A DNA stretch of 5,053 nucleotides, taken from NCBI GenBank assembly GCA_003242425.1, contig QGUL01000166.1, forward strand, positions 1-5,053, written 5' to 3'. The position numbers and the translations under genes were made by a program. Source of the stretch: Pseudomonadota bacterium (GTDB taxonomy: Bacteria > Pseudomonadota > Gammaproteobacteria > Burkholderiales > SG8-39). Shown piece after piece: positions 1 to 5,053 of this stretch (positions within the stretch are counted from its first letter, which is position 1; each line of letters starts with the position of its first letter). The notes beneath the pieces were generated by a model that did no database searches, was not told the origin of the DNA, and saw only the letters and a list, made by a program, of their open reading frames with translations.

Positions 1-787
1 GAAAGAGCGCGGTGACCACGTCGCCCGGCTTGAGCATGATGTTCTGTTTGGGATCGCGGATGATCGCGTCGAGGGGCATGGTGACCGTCACGTTGTCGCG
101 CGTGAGCTGGATCGCCATCCGGCTCACGGGATGCCTCACGCCGCCGCCGGCGGCCAGGGCATCGAGCAACCGCTCGCCTTTGGGCGTAAGCGGCATCAAC
201 GTGGCCTGATTCACTTCGCCGACCACGGTGACGTTGGAGGTGTTGTTCTTCACGACGCGCACCAGGACCTGCGGCTGGTTGGCCTTGCCCGAGAGCCGTT
301 TGACGACATCGGCTTCGATCTCCTGGGTGGTGCGTCCCTGTACTTTCACGCGTCCGGCGAAGGGCACGGTGATCGTGCCGTCCGCCATGACCATCTGCGC
401 GGGCAAGGTCACGGCGCGGGTGGTGGTCGGGCCGGCTTGGGGGTCGATCACCACCGCGCCGAACAGCAGAGCGGGCGGCGCTTCCCATACGGTCACTTCG
501 ATGACGTCGCCCGGGCCGATGACGTAGTTGTTGTCGGATGTACTGGGGAAGATGTCCGCCAGCCGGCCGAGCTTTTTCGCGTCGGCGAGCTTTCTTGCCA
601 GGGCATCGTCGACATCGACCAACTGGATGCCCTTGATGCGCTCGGTTTCGGCCGCCTGGACCTGCTCACGGCTTGCGCCGCTCGACGGCAGCCAGCCCGG
701 CATGGTCGCGCAACCCGTCACCGCGAACGAGGAGAAAAACAAGACGAGCAGCTTGCCGCGCGTATAGAAACTGTTCTTGGTCTTCAT
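1..787 (-). CDS. Wza-type polysaccharide export outer-membrane lipoprotein (3' end beyond window)
   Basis: This minus-strand reading frame is open from the ATG at 787 to the left edge and gives 262 residues without a stop, so the C-terminus is missing. The N-terminus has basic residues, a hydrophobic stretch (about 13-24) and a lipobox VTGC with Cys26, which indicates a lipoprotein signal peptide. Residues 86-105 (NNYVIGPGDVIEVTVWEAPP) are the classic start of the polysaccharide export domain (Poly_export). Residues about 185-262 read as an SLBB domain, with VTVVGEV, a GERLLDALAAGGG stretch and LKPGDVVTAL. Wza-family proteins form the outer-membrane channel through which capsule or exopolysaccharide leaves the cell, working with a Wzc-type co-polymerase. 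Full-length relatives run to roughly 380 residues, so about a third is unseen. The ribosome site before the ATG is poor; an in-frame GTG four codons upstream is an alternative start. The family call is strong; the polymer exported cannot be told. Confidence 0.93.
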   Translation of the reverse strand, partial: MKTKNSFYTRGKLLVLFFSSFAVTGCATMPGWLPSSGASREQVQAAETERIKGIQLVDVDDALARKLADAKKLGRLADIFPSTSDNNYVIGPGDVIEVTVWEAPPALLFGAVVIDPQAGPTTTRAVTLPAQMVMADGTITVPFAGRVKVQGRTTQEIEADVVKRLSGKANQPQVLVRVVKNNTSNVTVVGEVNQATLMPLTPKGERLLDALAAGGGVRHPVSRMAIQLTRDNVTVTMPLDAIIRDPKQNIMLKPGDVVTALF

Positions 788-1185
788 GTGCCCATGCACG
801 CTTTGGTTTGGAATGTTCTAAGTCCCGATGCTGTGACCGGGAACGCAACGCACCGGGTGCCGCAATTCGCCCACCGGCCGGCGGTGACGAGATCGCGCTT
901 TTCCTTCAGCCACTCCCCACAGACTGTTTTCGTCGCCGGGATCGCCGCGAAAGCGAAACGCCATTCCGGCGCTAGCGATGAAGCGCGCGATACGCGACGA
1001 AGATTGCGCCAGCCCTCCTCCTCCAGAAGGCACAGCATCGCCGTCACGCGTTTCGACCGTGAATCGCTTCATTGGAACGCAGGAAGGCGCGCCCGGCTCG
1101 TGGGGACTTGAGATCCGAGCGTGCGAACCTCAGGGGAAGGGCAAGCCCCGAGCAGTACTTTCTTGTTTAAAGGTATTTGTAAAAA

Positions 1186-1195
1186 TTTTCGAAAA
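1186..1195. repeat. AT-rich 10-bp perfect palindrome at a predicted start site
   Basis: TTTTCGAAAA is a perfect palindrome inside the AT-rich patch. It lies immediately downstream of the candidate -10 box, so it would cover the predicted transcription start of the export-gene leader. That placement suits a repressor or silencer site, but the motif is short and AT-rich, and no known regulator is assigned. Confidence 0.35.
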
Positions 1196-1224
1196 ATCTT
1201 AGTGCGTATGGGCGGCCCGGGCAA
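1196..1224 (-). promoter_or_regulatory. candidate sigma-70 promoter for the polysaccharide export gene
   Basis: On the minus strand, TTGCCC (1219-1224, 4 of 6 to TTGACA) is followed after exactly 17 bases by TAAGAT (1196-1201, 4 of 6 to TATAAT). It sits at the start of the AT-rich patch in an otherwise GC-rich intergenic region and points at the export gene. Transcription would begin near 1189 and leave a leader of about 400 bases. Both boxes are imperfect, so it is a plausible, possibly activator-dependent, promoter rather than a certain one. Confidence 0.4.
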
Positions 1225-1242
1225 CGCTAACCAATGGGGGAG

Positions 1243-1258
1243 TGTCAGAAACTTGACA
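1243..1258. promoter_or_regulatory. operator-like inverted repeat TGTCA-N6-TGACA
   Basis: The half-sites TGTCA (1243-1247) and TGACA (1254-1258) are perfect inverted repeats separated by six bases. The centre lies about 61 bases upstream of the predicted start of the candidate promoter at 1196-1224, a spacing known for activators that contact RNA polymerase from upstream. The arms are only five bases, so chance is possible. The regulator is unknown. Confidence 0.3.
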
Positions 1259-1437
1259 TATACCGAAAGGGCTAGACGAGCCTTTGTGCTTATGCGAGCA
1301 CTTGCTGACTAGCAGGCAGGCGCTCTCCTGCAGACGCACGCACGCCGGTATCCCCCCACACAAAGCGTCCAACGGCCGCCTCAATGTTCCGGGTTTTTTT
1401 GGTTTGCGCTCGCCAAAGCGGAACGATCCCCTGACAA

Positions 1438-1482
1438 GGCGGCCGGCGCCGGTACGGGCAGGCCGTCGCGTGTCCGGCCGCC
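1438..1482 (-). terminator. possible imperfect terminator hairpin after the methyltransferase gene
   Basis: The 9-base arms GGCGGCCGG (1438-1446) and CCGGCCGCC (1474-1482) are perfect inverted repeats separated by 27 bases, beginning four bases past the methyltransferase stop. The stem is entirely G-C. No T-run follows on the minus strand (the next bases are TTGTCAGG), so it is not a standard intrinsic terminator. It may act as a 3' stabilising hairpin or as part of a Rho-dependent end. Confidence 0.35.
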
Positions 1483-1485
1483 CGG

Positions 1486-2244
1486 TCAGGCTTCTTTCAC
1501 CATCACCCTGCAGGTGTGGTCGATGCGGTGAAGCAGAACGGGCCGGTCGGCAAAGTATTCGTCCACGGCTTTGCGCGCGCCCTGCCAGTAGCCGTAGTCG
1601 TCGATGATCAGCACGCCGCCCGGCCGCAAACGCGGGTAAAGCACTTCGAGCTCGACCTTGGTGCTCTCGTACCAGTCGGTGTCGAGGCGCAGCACGGCGA
1701 TCTTTTCGGGGAGGTTGCGTTCGTCCCGCAGAGTGTCTTCCACCTTCCCTTTGATGAAGTGCATGCCTTCGGTGTTGCCGAACAGACGTCGGGCCGACTG
1801 CTGCACGTCTTCCAGCGAGGCATAGCACCAGTCGACGTAGCCGTCCTTCTTTCGTTCGGCGAACTGTTCGCGGGCGGGGGCGCCAGTGTGGCTGACGTCA
1901 AGGGCGGAAGGTTCCGCCATGCCCTCGAACGTATCGAAGAGGAAGTACTGTCGGGGCTGCCCGGGATACGAGGTCTCCTGCAGACGTCGCGCGAGGAAAA
2001 TGTTGCCGCCGCGCCATACGCCGCATTCGACGATGTCGCCTTCCAGCCCCTTGCGGTTGACGTAGTGCAGCGCGCGGATCAGTGCATGCCGCCGGATGGA
2101 CGAGGTCATGGTGTACTCGTCCACTTCGCGGATCAGGCGCTCTTCCAGCTCGGTGATTTCGGGAATCTCTTCGCGCAAATGCTTGCGCTTGCGCGTCCGG
2201 CGCCCCGAGTCAATTCCGATCACTCTCCTGAGCGCCTTGAGCAT
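1486..2244 (-). CDS. TylF/MycF (macrocin-O-methyltransferase) family SAM-dependent methyltransferase
   Basis: This complete 252-residue protein matches the TylF/MycF family in length and motif order. ECGVWRGG (73-80) is the SAM-binding glycine loop, FDTFEGM (103-109) carries the next conserved acidic residue, LDTDWYEST (187-195) is the family hallmark, and GGVLIIDDYG (209-218) supplies an Asp pair (215-216). In characterised relatives such as MycF and NovP, the Asp residues of the DTD and DD motifs bind a divalent metal and activate the sugar hydroxyl; that assignment here is by analogy. Characterised members methylate sugar hydroxyls of antibiotics; many uncharacterised ones sit in polysaccharide clusters. 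The neighbouring export gene makes a glycan or nucleotide-sugar substrate reasonable but unproven. Residues 1-30 are rich in Arg and Lys. The ribosome site (AGAAGA) is weak. No clear promoter of its own is seen, so readthrough from the tRNA unit is possible. Confidence 0.9.
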   Translation of the reverse strand: MLKALRRVIGIDSGRRTRKRKHLREEIPEITELEERLIREVDEYTMTSSIRRHALIRALHYVNRKGLEGDIVECGVWRGGNIFLARRLQETSYPGQPRQYFLFDTFEGMAEPSALDVSHTGAPAREQFAERKKDGYVDWCYASLEDVQQSARRLFGNTEGMHFIKGKVEDTLRDERNLPEKIAVLRLDTDWYESTKVELEVLYPRLRPGGVLIIDDYGYWQGARKAVDEYFADRPVLLHRIDHTCRVMVKEA

Positions 2245-2331
2245 TCTTCTAGACTCGTGAGGGCGGGAAGAAGGTTGTAACGCCAGGACGAATCGCCCTG
2301 CTCGATATGACGCCCTGCGCGGGGCGAATCA

Positions 2332-2407
<76 letters not shown>

Positions 2408-2439
2408 ACTTGGTACTGCTGCAGCTTGCGGACAAAGCG

Positions 2440-2472
2440 TCAGTCCTCTGCTACCGACTGAGCGACTCGGCC
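2440..2472 (-). pseudogene. decayed 5' half of a second tRNA-Phe
   Basis: Read on the minus strand, these 33 bases align with the first 35 bases of the intact tRNA-Phe with three substitutions and one 2-base deletion. The deletion removes AG from the D-stem strand GAGC, so the D arm cannot form. Similarity stops in the anticodon loop (CTGACGC instead of CTGAAAA), and no T arm or 3' acceptor strand follows. It lies between the tRNA promoter and the intact tRNA-Phe, so it should be transcribed in the precursor leader. It is either a degraded tandem copy or a recombination scar. Confidence 0.85.
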
Positions 2473-2520
2473 GCTTACGGTCGCAACGTCATTCGAAGAC
2501 GCTACGCCCGAAGAGCGCGG

Positions 2521-2549
2521 ATTATAGCGGGGAAGCGTGACGCCGCCAA
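2521..2549 (-). promoter_or_regulatory. sigma-70 promoter of the tRNA-Phe unit
   Basis: On the minus strand, TTGGCG (2544-2549, 4 of 6) is followed after 17 bases by a consensus TATAAT (2521-2526). The bases right after the -10 box are CCGCGC. Such a GC-rich discriminator is typical of stable-RNA promoters under growth-rate and ppGpp control. Predicted start is near 2514, about 107 bases before the mature tRNA-Phe 5' end. Confidence 0.8.
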
Positions 2550-2580
2550 CAAAGCCGCGCGTCGCACGGACGGCACGCAC

Positions 2581-2611
2581 AAAGAAAAAGCCCCGCCGAA
2601 GCGGGGCTTTT
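2581..2611 (-). terminator. intrinsic terminator of groES-groEL with UUCG tetraloop
   Basis: On the minus strand, the stem AAAAGCCCCGC / GCGGGGCTTTT closes a TTCG loop with a C-G closing pair (the very stable cUUCGg tetraloop) and is followed by a T-rich tail, TTTTTCTTT including the stem end. It begins 35 bases past the groEL stop. The run of A on the other side makes it partly symmetrical, so it could also stop plus-strand transcription. Confidence 0.96.
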
Positions 2612-2645
2612 CGCGTACGGGTGGATCGTAACCGCTACCGCGCGA

Positions 2646-4596
<1,951 letters not shown>

Positions 4597-4604
4597 GCCA
4601 ATAA

Positions 4605-4610
4605 TCCTCC
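4605..4610 (-). promoter_or_regulatory. strong ribosome binding site of groES
   Basis: GGAGGA lies eight bases before the groES ATG, close to the ideal match and spacing for the 16S rRNA 3' end, and fixes the start. Confidence 0.9.
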
Positions 4611-4615
4611 AACGT

Positions 4616-4644
4616 AGATAAAGTAAGTGAGCGAACGCTTATCT
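4616..4644 (-). other. inverted repeat in the groES leader, just upstream of the ribosome site
   Basis: In the minus-strand transcript, AGATAA (4639-4644) can pair with TTATCT (4616-4621) across 17 bases, ending five bases before the GGAGGA ribosome site. The stem is short and A-U rich. It could tune translation, but it does not itself pair with the ribosome site, so a thermosensor role is not supported. Confidence 0.3.
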
Positions 4645-4689
4645 TGAGGCGGCGTTCAAAGCTGAATTCGATGATCAAACACGCCAGTG

Positions 4690-4716
4690 TTAGCACTCGG
4701 CCTTGGCGAGTGCTAA
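4690..4716. promoter_or_regulatory. CIRCE operator (HrcA binding site)
   Basis: The site is an exact match to the CIRCE consensus TTAGCACTC-N9-GAGTGCTAA, with perfect 9-base arms at 4690-4698 and 4708-4716. The HrcA repressor binds CIRCE and releases it on heat shock, when GroEL is drawn off to unfolded proteins. The right arm shares a base with the -10 box of the groESL promoter and covers the predicted start, so bound HrcA should block initiation directly. The hrcA gene itself is not in the window. Confidence 0.98.
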
Positions 4717-4745
4717 TGATAGGGACGCCCCTACCCCATTTCAAG
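4716..4745 (-). promoter_or_regulatory. groESL promoter, overlapping sigma-70 and sigma-32 readings
   Basis: On the minus strand, TTGAAA (4739-4744, 5 of 6) is followed after 17 bases by TATCAT (4716-4721, 5 of 6), a strong sigma-70 match. The same DNA reads as a heat-shock promoter: CTTGAAA (4739-4745) matches the sigma-32 -35 consensus exactly, and CCCTAT, 14 bases on, matches five of six bases of the -10 core CCCCAT. The start would fall near 4709 inside CIRCE, giving a leader of about 110 bases. Confidence 0.85.
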
Positions 4746-4903
4746 AGCGCCTGTTGAAAGATTCCTCGTACGGCGCAGAGGCGGCGCGATGCGTGGGACG
4801 GCGGGCGCGGTTCGAGCGGTCATCGCCCTTTGCAAGCCGCATACCGCGAACGGCTTGTCCCGGCCCGCGTCCGGCCCCACTTCCCGTTTGCGCGCGCCGA
4901 AGC

Positions 4904-4912
4904 TGCGATAAT
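4904..4912 (+). promoter_or_regulatory. extended -10 promoter candidate for the right-edge gene
   Basis: TGC followed by GATAAT (5 of 6 to TATAAT) makes an extended -10 element. No good -35 box is found 16-18 bases upstream, which extended -10 promoters can tolerate. Transcription would begin near 4919 and give a leader of about 124 bases before the ATG at 5043. Confidence 0.45.
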
Positions 4913-4921
4913 CGGCCGATC

Positions 4922-4940
4922 CGGCGATGACCCTTCGCCG
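4922..4940 (+). other. short hairpin near the start of the right-edge gene's leader
   Basis: CGGCGA (4922-4927) and TCGCCG (4935-4940) form a perfect 6-bp stem with a 7-base loop, only a few bases after the predicted start. No T-run follows, so it is not a terminator. It may stabilise the 5' end, or be chance in GC-rich DNA. Confidence 0.3.
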
Positions 4941-5042
4941 CCCGCCCCTGCAGCGCCGGCAGCCCGGGAACCGAACGGGCGCTCCGCCGACCAATCCCTG
5001 AAGTTGCGACGCCAGGCGCGCACGCTTCAAGAAAGGAACCTC

Positions 5043-5053
5043 ATGTACGACCC
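5043..5053 (+). CDS. start of an unidentified gene (only 3 full codons visible)
   Basis: An ATG at 5043 follows AAGGA (5033-5037) with five bases between, and a candidate promoter lies at 4904-4912. Only Met-Tyr-Asp is visible before the window ends, so the product cannot be named. It is divergent from groES. The start is inferred from the ribosome site and the window ends in frame-open sequence. Confidence 0.5.

Larger units (their letters stand above)
788..1485. other. 698-base intergenic region upstream of the export gene, no convincing gene
   Basis: No frame in this stretch, on either strand, gives a protein I recognise. The short frames are low in complexity, arginine- and serine-rich, and look like chance openings in GC-rich DNA. 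The region is uneven in composition: about 1155-1201 is markedly AT-rich against GC-rich flanks. It holds a candidate minus-strand promoter (1196-1224), two small palindromes (1186-1195 and 1243-1258) and an inverted repeat just past the methyltransferase stop (1438-1482). If the candidate promoter is used, the export gene has a leader of about 400 bases. Confidence 0.6.
4746..5042. other. divergent intergenic region between groES promoter and the right-edge gene
   Basis: The short open frames here give arginine-, alanine- and proline-rich chance peptides, and I see no gene. The region holds an extended -10 element pointing right (4904-4912) and a 6-bp hairpin (4922-4940), and ends in the ribosome site of the gene at 5043. 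Confidence 0.6.

Noticed and set aside
818..1072. 84-codon minus-strand frame in the leader region
   Set aside because: It overlaps another frame of similar length, has a Gly/Arg/Ser-rich translation with no motif, and no good ribosome site.
131..1111. 326-codon plus-strand open frame opposite the export gene
   Set aside because: It is antisense to a protein with lipobox, Poly_export and SLBB motifs. Its translation is rich in His, Arg and Asp with no recognisable domain, as expected from the complement of GC-rich coding DNA.
1253..1258. Perfect plus-strand TTGACA as a -35 box
   Set aside because: No acceptable -10 box lies 15-19 bases downstream, and no plus-strand gene follows. It is better read as one arm of the TGTCA-N6-TGACA repeat.
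1383..1417. T-run next to an inverted repeat TTTGG / CCAAA after the methyltransferase gene
   Set aside because: The T-run is on the plus strand and precedes the hairpin, so it is not a terminator in either direction.
1199..1828. 209-codon minus-strand frame overlapping the methyltransferase end and running past it
   Set aside because: It is a shifted frame, Arg-rich and without motifs, where the methyltransferase frame is clearly the coding one. Its extension past 1486 shows no recognisable protein.
1516..2280. 254-codon plus-strand open frame covering almost the whole methyltransferase gene
   Set aside because: The minus-strand frame carries every expected TylF-family motif in order. The antisense frame shows no domain and is explained by high GC.
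2634..2641. CGCGGTAG on the minus strand, one base off the ops element GGCGGTAG
   Set aside because: It lies just after the groEL stop and far from the polysaccharide gene, before a strong terminator, so the likeness is chance.

Overview
The window looks like chromosomal DNA from a GC-rich proteobacterium, most likely a betaproteobacterium (Burkholderiales or Rhodocyclales). Three things point there: GroEL and GroES sequences of proteobacterial type with a GGM-type GroEL tail, a Wza-type lipoprotein whose SLBB region resembles Burkholderiales capsule/EPS export proteins as I remember them, and a groESL operon preceded by a consensus CIRCE operator. The genus cannot be fixed from this sequence alone. 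All genes but the last lie on the minus strand, so transcription runs right to left.

Right to left: the first three codons of an unidentified plus-strand gene start at 5043. A roughly 300-base divergent intergenic region (4746-5042) separates it from the groES-groEL operon (4596 to 2646). That operon has a near-consensus sigma-70 promoter that also reads as a sigma-32 (heat-shock) site. A CIRCE operator for the repressor HrcA touches its -10 box. The operon ends in a strong hairpin terminator with a UUCG tetraloop (2581-2611).

Next comes an independent stable-RNA unit: a promoter with a consensus TATAAT and a GC-rich discriminator (2521-2549), then a decayed 5' half of a second tRNA-Phe (2440-2472), then an intact tRNA-Phe(GAA) with encoded CCA (2332-2407). 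On the 3' side of the tRNA lies a TylF/macrocin-type O-methyltransferase gene (2244-1486). After a 698-base intergenic region comes a polysaccharide-export outer-membrane lipoprotein gene (787 to the left edge, incomplete). The intergenic region holds an AT-rich patch, a candidate promoter and two palindromes, so the export gene probably opens a separately controlled exopolysaccharide or capsule operon continuing beyond the left edge.

Functionally, the right half is housekeeping (protein folding under dual heat-shock control) and the left half is likely accessory (surface polysaccharide export and a small-molecule or sugar methyltransferase), with the tRNA at the border. I see no CRISPR array, transposase, integrase or toxin-antitoxin pair, and no clear undescribed system. 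The most unusual items are the half-tRNA inside the tRNA-Phe leader and the structured promoter region with a long leader upstream of the export gene.
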